DNA from: Bdellovibrionaceae bacterium UBA3535
GTDB lineage: Bacteria; Bdellovibrionota; Bdellovibrionia; Bdellovibrionales; UBA840
Length of the DNA stretch: 64,000 nt
Direction: 5' to 3'
Assembly (NCBI GenBank): GCA_002376845.1
Contig: DFOS01000022.1
Location: 1-64,000 of the forward strand
Both the position numbers and the translations under genes were made by a program. Below the pieces are notes generated by a model. The model made no database searches. It saw only the letters and a program-made list of their open reading frames with translations, and was not told the origin of the DNA. How positions within the stretch are numbered: position 1 is the stretch's first letter; each line of letters opens with the position of its first letter. Shown one piece after another: positions 37,754-46,717 of this stretch.

Positions 37754-38257
37754 ATGCCCTACAATATTCTTATGAGAAATGCTGGCTTCACACTCATGGA
37801 AGTTTTAATTGCCATGCTGATTTTGGCAGGCGGCCTAATGGTTTTAAACAATTCCTCTTCCTCTAGCATTGGCACCTTGCAAAAGGCAAAAAAAGTGGAA
37901 CAGATTGCTCGCCTATTGGAATCGAAAATGACCGAAATGGAGCTCAACACAAGAGGTAAAAAATTTGAAGAATTGGAAACATCCGCTGCTGGTGATTTTG
38001 GCTCTACCTACCCCGATCTGCGGTGGACCATGGAAATCAATGATTTTTCTGCGCCCAACTTTGCCTCGATGATGAACCAAGATCAAGCACAGAGCGACAT
38101 GGCCCTTTTGATACTAAATAAATTCACGGAACATTTGGAAGAGGCCGTAAAGGAAATGAAGGTCAGTGTGATTTGGACAGTGGATGAAAACAAGTTGGAA
38201 TATTCTGTTACAACCCTATTGGTAGACTATGAAGCAAAAATCACCATGCAACAATAG
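37754..38257 (+). CDS. gspI: Minor pseudopilin GspI
   Basis: 167 residues with NAG/FTLMEVLIAMLILAGG. The leader is 11 residues from the ATG at 37754 or 5 from the ATG at 37772; neither has a strong Shine-Dalgarno. A small soluble domain follows. GspI starts the tip complex with GspJ and GspK, which follow directly. Confidence 0.87.
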   Translation: MPYNILMRNAGFTLMEVLIAMLILAGGLMVLNNSSSSSIGTLQKAKKVEQIARLLESKMTEMELNTRGKKFEELETSAAGDFGSTYPDLRWTMEINDFSAPNFASMMNQDQAQSDMALLILNKFTEHLEEAVKEMKVSVIWTVDENKLEYSVTTLLVDYEAKITMQQ

Positions 38258-39125
38258 CCACGGCTTTACGCTAATTGAGATTATCATCGCCGTACTGATA
38301 TTGGCGTCTTTATCTTTAATGACTGCCACCAGCATGCAGAACACCGTAAAACTCAAAAGCAAAGTACAATCACGCATTGACCGAGGTGAAGAGCTGCGCT
38401 CAGCCTTGAAAGTCATGAAGCGAGACATTCAAACCGCTTTTCATTATAACAACTATAATTTACAAATATTAGAAGAGATCAAGCGAGAAATTGTCATTGC
38501 GAAACAACAAAAAAATAATCGTAACACCAATCAGTCCAATTCCAACAACCAAAGACGTAACAGAAATAACCAGCAAGAGGAAGAAGTCACAACAGAAAGT
38601 ATCATCAACAATTACATTCGTTTGTATCAAGGAGAGGCTAAGAAAACCCATTTCTTAGGAGAAAAAGACGCCCTACATTTTACCAGCGTCAATCACCTAA
38701 GGCGATACAAGGATGCGCAAGAGAGCAACTTGATGGAAGTGGGCTACTATCTACAAAACTGCCGATCCCTACTAAAGGAAGAGGAGCGAAGCAATTGCCT
38801 GTGGCGCAGAAGCACTCCTTTTTTGGATGAAGAAACGGATGAAGGAGGTAGCGCCGCCGTACTCCTGGAGAATGTACAAAGTCTCGATTTGCAATACTAC
38901 GACTTAGAAACAGAGGAGTGGTTGACCCGCTGGCTAACGAATGAAGATGGTTCGCAAAGCACGCGTGGAAAGTTTCCAGAGGCCGTTAAAATTACCATCG
39001 AAGTAAAACAGGGCGAGGAAAGTGTTCGTGAGGAAATGGTGGTTTCTTTATTTTTTACCAACAACCCCGAAAAGAAAACGCCCGGAGAAGATGCGGAGGG
39101 AGCCGATGCAGCACAAGCCCCATAA
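38229..39125 (+). CDS. gspJ: Minor pseudopilin GspJ with an Asn/Gln-rich insert
   Basis: 298 residues with SHG/FTLIEIIIAVLILASL, longer than usual for GspJ (about 200). The extra length comes from a low-complexity insert rich in Asn, Gln and Arg near residues 97-122 and an acidic Pro/Ala tail. It overlaps gspI by 29 bases and gspK by 20 bases. Confidence 0.88.
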   Translation: MKQKSPCNNSHGFTLIEIIIAVLILASLSLMTATSMQNTVKLKSKVQSRIDRGEELRSALKVMKRDIQTAFHYNNYNLQILEEIKREIVIAKQQKNNRNTNQSNSNNQRRNRNNQQEEEVTTESIINNYIRLYQGEAKKTHFLGEKDALHFTSVNHLRRYKDAQESNLMEVGYYLQNCRSLLKEEERSNCLWRRSTPFLDEETDEGGSAAVLLENVQSLDLQYYDLETEEWLTRWLTNEDGSQSTRGKFPEAVKITIEVKQGEESVREEMVVSLFFTNNPEKKTPGEDAEGADAAQAP

Positions 39126-40329
39126 TAACAACAAAGGCATTGCGCTGCTGATGGCCATGTTTACGGTTGTCATATTGTCCTATCTTGCAGTGGAAATTTC
39201 CTACGAAGTGGCCGTGGAATATCGACTTTCAAAGAACGAGTATGACGATTTAAAGGCACGCTATGCGGCCAAATCGGCGGCACAAATCAGCCTGCTGCGA
39301 ATTGCGATGTACAAACAAGTATTTGATCAATTTGGTAATAATATTTCCGACCCTTCCATGCTGGATATGATCTGGAACTTCCCCTTTTCTTGGCCTCCGA
39401 CTCTGCCCGAGGAGGCAAGCATGTTGGCCAAGGATGAACTGCAAGCAGTACTGGACGCTTCCGCGCAAGATACCCAATGGACGGCGGTGATTGAGAGCGA
39501 GGGAAATAAACTAGATCTTAATGATCTTAACTCCCCCTCAGAAACCCTTGCAAAAGCTACGGAAGAAAACTTGATTCAATTGTTGCAGAAACGTTTGGAG
39601 CAAGATGATGAATGGGCTAGAGATAATCGAGGGTTAAATATCAAAGAAATTGTGGCGAACATAAAAGACTGGGTCGATCCAGACGATAGAAGCCCCCATG
39701 CAGGTTCAGAAAAAAGCCTGTATTCTGATATATCGGAGGTGGAATTGCCGCCAAATGCGGACTTTAAAACCATGCAGGAGCTGCATATGGTGGCCGGGGT
39801 TACTGACGAAATTTACAATGTAATCGCACCTGTTACCACAGTGTACGGGATCAAGGGGATCAATGTAAATTATGCTGACAAAAAACAATTGCAAGCCATC
39901 GATTACCAAATTAACGAAGAGGTTGCCAACGCCATCCGCACCCGAATCAATGATCCTGATTTGGGCCCCTTTCAATCTTATGAGGAGTTTGAATCCTTTT
40001 TAGCAGGCGAAGGATTGGATATGGATAACTTTAACCGGGCAGAATTGCCTTTGCGCTTTGGCAAGGAATTTAATTTCCGCATTAAAGCGGTGGGCATGTA
40101 TGGTTTATCAAAACGCCAAATCGAAGCCATTGTCTATGATTACACCAATGCAAAAGTGCAACTTAGAAGCCTACTAGATAAACAAGTTGCCAAAGAAAAT
40201 GAAGAATTGAACGAAGATGAGAGTGACGACCAGCAAGACGAAAATGCACGGGACAATTCGAATAATACCAACAATCAGGAGACCTTTGATCGCGGTAAAC
40301 CGAGAGTGATTTTCTGGCGCGAATCCTAG
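39106..40329 (+). CDS. gspK: Pseudopilin-tip protein GspK
   Basis: About 407 residues: N-terminal KGIALLMAMFTVVILSYLAV pseudopilin helix and two helix-hairpin-helix/SAM-like parts (NVNYADKKQLQAI; FNFRIKAVG). The start is the ATG at 39106 with GGAGGG five bases before it; the frame is open 28 codons more inside gspJ. The C-terminus is Asn/Asp/Glu-rich low complexity. Confidence 0.92.
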   Translation: MQHKPHNNNKGIALLMAMFTVVILSYLAVEISYEVAVEYRLSKNEYDDLKARYAAKSAAQISLLRIAMYKQVFDQFGNNISDPSMLDMIWNFPFSWPPTLPEEASMLAKDELQAVLDASAQDTQWTAVIESEGNKLDLNDLNSPSETLAKATEENLIQLLQKRLEQDDEWARDNRGLNIKEIVANIKDWVDPDDRSPHAGSEKSLYSDISEVELPPNADFKTMQELHMVAGVTDEIYNVIAPVTTVYGIKGINVNYADKKQLQAIDYQINEEVANAIRTRINDPDLGPFQSYEEFESFLAGEGLDMDNFNRAELPLRFGKEFNFRIKAVGMYGLSKRQIEAIVYDYTNAKVQLRSLLDKQVAKENEELNEDESDDQQDENARDNSNNTNNQETFDRGKPRVIFWRES

Positions 40330-40398
40330 ACCAATGACCAAGCAATCCGCTTGTACTAAATAGCCGATTTCGCTAGAATTTTACTATAGGGGAGCTCT

Positions 40399-42033
40399 AT
40401 GCGCAGCATTGGTATCGACATTGGCAAATACAGCATAAAAGTAGCCGAAATCGAATTTTCAGCCAAAGATACCGTACTCAGCAATTACCAAGAATTCATC
40501 TTGCCCGTAGAGGGTAGCAGCGACACCTATGTAGATGTCATTGAAGCTTTAAAAAAAATCATTGCAAAATATGATCCCGACTTTGATCGCTTCATCGTTG
40601 GCCTACCGCAGGAAATGGTTTGCAATAGAAAAGTAATCTTTCCTTTTAAGGAAAAGTTCAAAATTCAGCGAACCATTAATTTTGAATTAGAAGATGACTT
40701 GCCATTTGATATTGACGAAGCCATCATTCATCCAAAAATCATTTACACGCGCGATCACTCCTCATGCATCATAGCTTTTGCTGCATTAAAAAATAATATC
40801 GCACGCATATTGGAACTCTTTCAGGATGTAGGAATTGAGCCAGATATCGTCAGTAGTGATGGCGCTGCCCTAGCAAATTATTTTGAAAACTGGCAAAGGC
40901 CCTGCCCCACTTATACCGACGACCAGGATCTTCCTACTAATGCGAGTGCGTTTCTACATATCGGCCATACGCATAGCATTCTTGCCGTGGAGATGGGGGG
41001 TCACCTAATCTCCCTTCGAAGCATCATGTATGGCGGAAGGGATTTGGCAGACTCAATCTCTAAAAAATACAATATTAATTTGGTCGAAGCATACAAAACC
41101 TTAAAAGAAAAAGCTTTTATTTTACTTTCGCAAAAAAATGCTACTCAAGAACAAATTACCTTTTCCAACCTTTTATCTGCTTCCCTGGATAACTTAGCCT
41201 CTGAAGTGAAGCGTCACATGATATCCATCGAGGCAGAGGAGAAAATCCATATCTCCGAGGTTTTTCTAAGCGGCGGCCTGTCGGGCATCAAAGACATCTC
41301 GCCTTATTTCACTCAAGCCCTACAAGTGAGCGCCAATTTATTTACCAAAGATTTTATGCAAATGCCGATGCTCGAGCAAATCGCGGCTAACAAACGCAAG
41401 TCGGCCATCATCGCTGTAGGCCTAGCCATCGAAGGCGTTAAAAACTTTAAAAACCCAGCCGTTAACTTTAGAAAAGAAAATTTTGAAAAGAAAAGCCATA
41501 AACTGGAATTGTTTTATTCAAAATGGGCCTACACGCTAAAAACTTTGGGCATTCTATTTTTCATACTTTGTGTATATTCTTTTACCGCCTCCATAGTGAC
41601 GGAGAAAATTGCCTACCAGTCCAATCGCAAACTAAAAAGCCTTGCTAGCAATGCCGGTCTAAAAGGCAGAATGTCCACCACAAGAAATATCGACAAGTAC
41701 ATTCGCGACAAAAAACGCGAGATAAAAGCAATGGACATGGTTAGTGAGCTGCAGGACATTAACTCCCCGCTCGATATACTTTTAGAAATTACCCGGCAGG
41801 TACCAAACAAGAATGCAATTACACTAGATGTTCGCCATTGGTCTTTGCGCGGTAATGAAGTTACCATGGAAGGCAATGTGGAAAACTCCCAACAATTAAG
41901 TTTAATTAAATCTGCTTTGGAGCAAGTGGCCACCGATGGTAAGGCTCGTTTACTACCGGCTCAAATTAGCAAAGAAAACGTTACCAACTTTCGCTATCAG
42001 CTAAACACAAAAAGAAATGTAGGAGAACTATAG
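40399..42033 (+). CDS. gspL: Type II secretion assembly protein GspL, PilM-like
   Basis: 544 residues. The first ~340 form an actin-like fold (MRSIGIDIGKYSIKVAEIEF; GGRDLADSI; LSGGLSGI) closer to PilM than to classical GspL. One membrane segment follows (TLGILFFILCVYSFTASIV), then a PilN-like periplasmic part. GspL anchors GspE to the membrane. Confidence 0.9.
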   Translation: MRSIGIDIGKYSIKVAEIEFSAKDTVLSNYQEFILPVEGSSDTYVDVIEALKKIIAKYDPDFDRFIVGLPQEMVCNRKVIFPFKEKFKIQRTINFELEDDLPFDIDEAIIHPKIIYTRDHSSCIIAFAALKNNIARILELFQDVGIEPDIVSSDGAALANYFENWQRPCPTYTDDQDLPTNASAFLHIGHTHSILAVEMGGHLISLRSIMYGGRDLADSISKKYNINLVEAYKTLKEKAFILLSQKNATQEQITFSNLLSASLDNLASEVKRHMISIEAEEKIHISEVFLSGGLSGIKDISPYFTQALQVSANLFTKDFMQMPMLEQIAANKRKSAIIAVGLAIEGVKNFKNPAVNFRKENFEKKSHKLELFYSKWAYTLKTLGILFFILCVYSFTASIVTEKIAYQSNRKLKSLASNAGLKGRMSTTRNIDKYIRDKKREIKAMDMVSELQDINSPLDILLEITRQVPNKNAITLDVRHWSLRGNEVTMEGNVENSQQLSLIKSALEQVATDGKARLLPAQISKENVTNFRYQLNTKRNVGEL

Positions 42034-42668
42034 TGCGCCTCGAGGATCTTTTCGAAAGAATCAAAGAAGAATTGCGAGCCACATGGGAGCGCGTGCAATC
42101 CTCTAGTCTTTATGTTCAGTTCATGGAGCGCTTTGAAGAGTTGGACCCAAAGGTGCAACGCTTAATCCGCTACGCTAGCGCCTTTCTCGTATTGTATTTT
42201 GTTCTAAGTTTTCCTTTAGGCTGGTTGTCCACTGCATCCGACAATCGAGCAAAATATGAACGCAATCGACATCTTATTGAAGGTCTTCTAGAGGTAGAAG
42301 CCAAAATGCAGTCGAGCCCGAATATCAGTGTGGATTTGGATATGAGCAAGGTCAGTGCGGACGCAAAACAAACCATCGAAAGCACCGGCATTGCCCCGGA
42401 TCAAATCACTTCCTCCAAAATGATCAGTGATAAGGAACGAAAAATGGAATTCCTCCCTGAAGGCGTTAGTTTTGAAGGCGTACTCATTCGTGTAGAAAAA
42501 ATCAATGTGAATCAAATCTTAGACGCAGGGACTCGCTTGCAAAATCTAAACCCCTCCGCCAAGCTAGTGGAGATGGACATTCAAGCTGCGGAAGAAAATG
42601 ATCACTACTATGACGTGGAATACTTACTTGCTGGTTTCAAGGGTGCAACTGAGGCTAAGGAGAAGTAA
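42033..42668 (+). CDS. gspM: Type II secretion protein GspM
   Basis: 211 residues with GTG start overlapping the gspL stop. One membrane segment (SAFLVLYFVLSFPLGWL) near residue 55 and a periplasmic ferredoxin-like C-terminal half. Sequence similarity is low, as usual for GspM; identification rests on topology and on the position between gspL and gspN. Confidence 0.82.
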   Translation: MRLEDLFERIKEELRATWERVQSSSLYVQFMERFEELDPKVQRLIRYASAFLVLYFVLSFPLGWLSTASDNRAKYERNRHLIEGLLEVEAKMQSSPNISVDLDMSKVSADAKQTIESTGIAPDQITSSKMISDKERKMEFLPEGVSFEGVLIRVEKINVNQILDAGTRLQNLNPSAKLVEMDIQAAEENDHYYDVEYLLAGFKGATEAKEK

Positions 42669-43619
42669 TTGAAGTTTTCACTAAAGCCCTATTTAGGTTT
42701 ATTTTTTAAAGTCTTTCTCCCCTTGTATCTGCTTTTTGTTCTATTCACCTTTCCCACAGATGACATCAAACACGTCATACAACAAAATGTCAGCAAAGCC
42801 ACCAAGGGCCAAATACAATTGCAATTTGATTCTTTTGGCTTTGAAATTCTACCAAATCCGGGTTTGGGCTTTCGCAATGTGAGTGTGATTAGCCAAAGAT
42901 ACTCGCCGTTAAAGATGCAAGACCTACATATTGCACCGGCCTATCTAGCGCTTTTATCCCTAAATTTAGGGGCTCACGTATCTTCCAATCAGATATTCGA
43001 TGGCAGCTTGGATCTAAAAGTTCAAACGGCTGGTAAAAATGAGCAAGGCAATCCTATTCAGCAAATTCAATTGCAAAGCCAAAATTTAGAACTAGAGGAA
43101 TTGCTAAAGTTTTTTAATGCCAAACAACCTGTTAAATCCAAGATGGACATCGATTTACAGGCGCAGGCAGACCAGCAATTAAGTGGCCCCATTGACGCTC
43201 GCCTGAGTTTAAAAAGCCCCTCGCTGCGTCTTAACGACACCAGCATCCCGACCCAAATGGGTGCCATCAGCATCCCGGCCTTACGAATTTCGGATATTGA
43301 TCTACAATTGGATATGGAAAAGAACCGCTTTGAAATCATAAATGGTAAAATTGGCGACTCCGGAGATACGATCTACGGAAGCATCTCTGGGGATGGGCAG
43401 CTACAATTTCGCTCTACAGCCCTTGGACCGAAGCTAAGTGAGCTATCCTATGATTTAATCATAAAGTTCAACATTAAAAATGCTTTCCTCAATCGCATGA
43501 TTTTTAAATCCATGATAGAATCCTATCTTCGCCCCATTAATAATTCCGAAAGCGCCTTAAATATACGCGTCAGCGCCAATCGTTTGGGAGCTCCGCCGCG
43601 AATCAGCCGACTGCCATAA
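42669..43619 (+). CDS. gspN: Type II secretion protein GspN
   Basis: 316 residues: one N-terminal membrane segment (FFKVFLPLYLLFVLF) and a long beta-rich periplasmic domain resembling GspN/AsmA-like lipid-contact proteins. TTG start directly after the gspM stop (no gap). GspN is found only in some T2SS operons; it closes this one. gspO (prepilin peptidase) is not in the window. Confidence 0.85.
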   Translation: MKFSLKPYLGLFFKVFLPLYLLFVLFTFPTDDIKHVIQQNVSKATKGQIQLQFDSFGFEILPNPGLGFRNVSVISQRYSPLKMQDLHIAPAYLALLSLNLGAHVSSNQIFDGSLDLKVQTAGKNEQGNPIQQIQLQSQNLELEELLKFFNAKQPVKSKMDIDLQAQADQQLSGPIDARLSLKSPSLRLNDTSIPTQMGAISIPALRISDIDLQLDMEKNRFEIINGKIGDSGDTIYGSISGDGQLQFRSTALGPKLSELSYDLIIKFNIKNAFLNRMIFKSMIESYLRPINNSESALNIRVSANRLGAPPRISRLP

Positions 43620-43669
43620 GTAGCGGCATAATGGCACCAGCGAATCCTTCAGCTGCCAAACGTTAGCCA

Positions 43670-43698
43670 TTGACCCCCTGCCCATTTCTCATTAACCT
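43670..43698 (+). promoter_or_regulatory. Candidate promoter for ssb
   Basis: TTGACC (43670-43675) and TAACCT (43693-43698) with a 17-base spacer. Good -35, weak -10. It lies between gspN and ssb. Confidence 0.35.
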
Positions 43699-43722
43699 TT
43701 CCTACGAACAAAAGAGGGGTTT

Positions 43723-44142
43723 ATGTCAGGAGTAAATAAAGCAATAGTAGTGGGCCGATTGGGCAATGATCCAGAGCTAAAGCAAACCAGCACAGGGCAA
43801 AGCGTGTGCACATTTAGCATGGCCACCAGTGAAAATTGGAAAGATAGCAATGGCGAGCGGCAAGAGCGCACCGAATGGCACCGTATTGTGGTATGGGGCC
43901 GTGTTGGAAAAAACTGCGCCAAGTATTTGGCTAAGGGTAGACAGGCTTTTGTGGAAGGACGTTTGCAAACTCGTTCTTGGGAAGGCCAAGATGGTCAGAA
44001 GCGCTACACCACCGAGATTGTCGCTCAAAATGTACAATTTCTTGGAGGAGGCGCACAGACGGATGATCGCCGCTCCACAAACAGTGAGCCAGATTTTCAA
44101 TCTGAGCCCTATTTTGATGCTAGCGAGGAAGTTCCTTTCTAA
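43723..44142 (+). CDS. ssb: Single-stranded DNA-binding protein
   Basis: 139 residues: OB-fold (NKAIVVGRLGNDPEL; TEWHRIVVWGRVGKNCAKYL; FVEGRLQTRSWEGQDG), a short linker and the conserved acidic tip ending EEVPF, used to recruit repair proteins. AGAGGGG precedes the ATG. It has its own candidate promoter and a strong terminator, so it is probably monocistronic. Confidence 0.96.
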   Translation: MSGVNKAIVVGRLGNDPELKQTSTGQSVCTFSMATSENWKDSNGERQERTEWHRIVVWGRVGKNCAKYLAKGRQAFVEGRLQTRSWEGQDGQKRYTTEIVAQNVQFLGGGAQTDDRRSTNSEPDFQSEPYFDASEEVPF

Positions 44143-44167
44143 ATTCTAAATCTTATCGCCTTTTATA

Positions 44168-44195
44168 ATGCCAGCCTAGCGCTGGCATTTTTTTT
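44168..44195 (+). terminator. Rho-independent terminator of ssb
   Basis: ATGCCAGC and GCTGGCAT form an 8-bp GC-rich stem with a 5-base loop, followed by eight T. This is the clearest intrinsic terminator seen in the window. Confidence 0.9.
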
Positions 44196-44292
44196 ATGAT
44201 CGCCGTTTTGCATTTTTTCAAAGCCATGATTTTATTTTGCCAGCAATAGCAATTCCCCTTCTAATCAACATATTCATCTGGGGGGATGGTAT

Positions 44293-45135
44293 ATGCTTTA
44301 CTTCATCATGGTTTTCATTTTATCGCTAGGACACACCTCGAGCTCTTGCGATCCATTATTCACCACCACCCCGCTGCAACGCCTGCAACAACAAGCGCCA
44401 GGCCATCTAAGTTTTATTTACCGTGATTTATTGGCTTATTATCAGCGCCGCTCCCTAAAAGAGCTCAACGAATACCTAGTAAAGATCATCGAAAAACCCG
44501 TTTACCATGACTTGCTCGCCGCTTACCACCGCGGCCATTTGGACCAACACAATTTGGCAAGCATTGCCGCCTACCACAACCTACTTGAAGCTAGCTCACT
44601 GAAAAAAGTCAAAAAACTAGATATTAAACTACAGTGGGAGCAGCATGGTGAAAATCAATCTGTATTTGTGTTGGCAGATCTGAAGCACGCTCTACAAAAA
44701 CCTTCCAATAAAATTACCTGGCTAAGTACACGCGACTACTTCAAACGCAAACAAGACCAAAATAGAACCTCGTACAAATTTGTCTCGCCAACTTGGGTGC
44801 CCCATACTTTTACGAAAACGGAACTTTTGCATGCACTAGGTTTAAAAGGCTACCAATATTATGAAAAGCACCACCAATTGCACGTATACCGATTAAAAAC
44901 TAATGAAGACTTACTAGCGGCCTTGGAGCCAAAGATTCCACTGGTTTACCGTAAATTTGATTCGCAAAGCAAAACTTATAAAGATGCCGATAATTTTCAA
45001 AGCAATGTCATTCCAGGTTATACAGATAACTGGCTACCAGAATGGGTGGTTCGTAGCCAACCACTCTTAGACTTAGTATTAGATAGCCGAATAGACAATA
45101 AAGATCTGCTACACTATTTACTACTTAGCAAATAG
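44293..45135 (+). CDS. Exported protein of unknown function
   Basis: 280 residues with a signal peptide (MLYFIMVFILSLGHTSSSC). The mature part is helical at first (LLAAYHRGHLDQHNLASIAA) and basic, with YKFVSPTWVPH in the middle. No family is recognised. A G6 tract lies seven bases before the ATG, and ATTCCCC about 28 bases upstream could pair with it (seven pairs, one G-U). Confidence 0.65.
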   Translation: MLYFIMVFILSLGHTSSSCDPLFTTTPLQRLQQQAPGHLSFIYRDLLAYYQRRSLKELNEYLVKIIEKPVYHDLLAAYHRGHLDQHNLASIAAYHNLLEASSLKKVKKLDIKLQWEQHGENQSVFVLADLKHALQKPSNKITWLSTRDYFKRKQDQNRTSYKFVSPTWVPHTFTKTELLHALGLKGYQYYEKHHQLHVYRLKTNEDLLAALEPKIPLVYRKFDSQSKTYKDADNFQSNVIPGYTDNWLPEWVVRSQPLLDLVLDSRIDNKDLLHYLLLSK

Positions 45136-45145
45136 CACCTATAAT

Positions 45146-46393
45146 TTACCACTGAAAATCAGGAACATTTCGAAACATATCTGCTGGAACTTCTGGCTTT
45201 CGAATTACATTCAATTCTTTATTTTGTGTCCACAGATACTCAGCCGGTCTCTCGCGATGATTGTAGTGCGAAGCCATGCAAAATCCGTAAGCTCCAGCAT
45301 TATGAATCGCAAGCAAGTCTCCTACCTGAGCTTTTTTTAGTCGGCGCTCTTCAGGAAAGACATCCGAATTTTCGCAAATCTGCCCACAAACATAGTAATT
45401 TTCTTCGTCTTTGGCTTGGTTCAGTACTTCTATATGATGATAGGCCTGGTACATGGCCGGCCGCAAGAGCGTGGACATACCGGCATCCATACCAAGAAAA
45501 CGACGATAGGACTCTTTTATATGCTGCACTCGAGCGACAATGCATCCTGCATCCGCCACTAAGTAGCGGCCCGGCTCCATTGCCAATTTCGGTTGGCCTA
45601 TATTTAGCTTGCTCAAACGAGAATCGAAAACACTTTTAATGTTTCGAAAGGTGGCCTCTAGGTCTAAAGTTTTCTCTTCAGGGCGATAGGGAACCCCTAG
45701 TCCGCCACCAATATTGATAAATTCTAATTGAATGTTCAGAGGACTAATATGCTCCTCAATAATATCAAATATACGCTCGGTGATTTGCAAAAAGTGCTCT
45801 GGCTCTAAGACGTTGGAGCCGGTCATAATATGAATTCCCAGCTTTTTGGCGCCCCTTTCTAGGGCCTCACTATAAACCTCACCACTTAGCTCATGTGGTA
45901 TACCAAACTTGGCTTTCTCACCACCAGTAACAATGCCTTCATGGGCACCACGACCGATTCCTGGGTTAATACGAAACGAAAGCACTTCGGGAATTTTTAT
46001 AGAAAAGACCTCGGCCATACGTCTGGCATCATCCAAATTCAAGATGCAATCATACTGCAATACACGCTGAAAATCTTCTTGCGACTCGTAGTTACCCGTA
46101 TACAAGCAGTCCTCAATGGGAAAATCGATTCGATGCGCTAGCTCCAACTCTACAGGAGCACTACAATCCACCGAGACCCCTTCTTGCTGAAATATTTTAA
46201 GAATATGCGGATTGCCATTTGCCTTTAAAGCGTAATGCAAATGAAAATCAGGAAAGTACTTCTTTCCCGTTTGCAGAAGATGTTGAATGTTGTTTCGAAT
46301 TTTTTGTTCAGAATACAAATAGAAAGGACTTGGCAGTTTGCGCAAGTCCTCTATGTCTAGGTCAGGAAACAGGCTTAAAAAGTCTCTTCCCAT
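45146..46393 (-). CDS. lysA: Diaminopimelate decarboxylase (fold III PLP enzyme)
   Basis: 415 residues. PLP-binding lysine in HYALKANGNPHIL, phosphate-binding INIGGGLGVPY, EPGRYLVADAG and the second-subunit cysteine motif GQICENSD; GAYGFCMASHYN is typical of LysA. The last step of lysine synthesis is the most likely role; a related arginine/ornithine-type decarboxylase is less likely. It starts five bases after rpmG. Confidence 0.9.
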   Translation of the reverse strand: MGRDFLSLFPDLDIEDLRKLPSPFYLYSEQKIRNNIQHLLQTGKKYFPDFHLHYALKANGNPHILKIFQQEGVSVDCSAPVELELAHRIDFPIEDCLYTGNYESQEDFQRVLQYDCILNLDDARRMAEVFSIKIPEVLSFRINPGIGRGAHEGIVTGGEKAKFGIPHELSGEVYSEALERGAKKLGIHIMTGSNVLEPEHFLQITERIFDIIEEHISPLNIQLEFINIGGGLGVPYRPEEKTLDLEATFRNIKSVFDSRLSKLNIGQPKLAMEPGRYLVADAGCIVARVQHIKESYRRFLGMDAGMSTLLRPAMYQAYHHIEVLNQAKDEENYYVCGQICENSDVFPEERRLKKAQVGDLLAIHNAGAYGFCMASHYNHRERPAEYLWTQNKELNVIRKPEVPADMFRNVPDFQW

Positions 46394-46398
46394 TCACT

Positions 46399-46581
46399 TT
46401 ACTTAATCTCTTTGTGCACAGTGTGTTTGTTTAAAAATGGATTGTACTTCTTCAGCTCCAGACGCTCCGGATGAGTTTGCGTGTTCTTTTTTGTAGTATA
46501 ACGAGATGGGCTTTTGCCAATTTTTCTCGCCTCTGTACATTCCAATGTGATAATACGCACTTTACCTTTTTTGGCAGCCAT
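46399..46581 (-). CDS. rpmG: 50S ribosomal protein L33, zinc-less form
   Basis: 60 residues. KVRIITLECTEARK, SPSRYTTKKN, HPERLELKKYNP and the C-terminal HTVHKEIK match L33. The four zinc cysteines of the C+ form are missing; only one Cys remains. Start at 46581 behind AGGAG; the frame is open two codons more. It is preceded by a strong promoter and followed by lysA. Confidence 0.93.
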   Translation of the reverse strand: MAAKKGKVRIITLECTEARKIGKSPSRYTTKKNTQTHPERLELKKYNPFLNKHTVHKEIK

Positions 46582-46614
46582 ATCCAACTCCTACCTAAAA
46601 TTACATGAACACTT

Positions 46615-46643
46615 GTTCTAAAGATTGCTGTGATTTGTGTCAA
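46615..46643 (-). promoter_or_regulatory. Promoter of rpmG
   Basis: On the minus strand a perfect TTGACA (46638-46643) and TAGAAC (46615-46620) are separated by 17 bases, about 33 bases before the rpmG start. This is a good sigma-70-type match. Confidence 0.7.
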
Positions 46644-46717
46644 TGAAAATTCCACTTGTTTGGTTTTTCTACTCATTTCAGCCAACAAGGCCTAAGAGCT
46701 CGTAATTTAACGCTTTT

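Noticed and set aside
46452..46688. 78-codon frame over rpmG
   Set aside because: Out-of-frame shadow of rpmG and its promoter.
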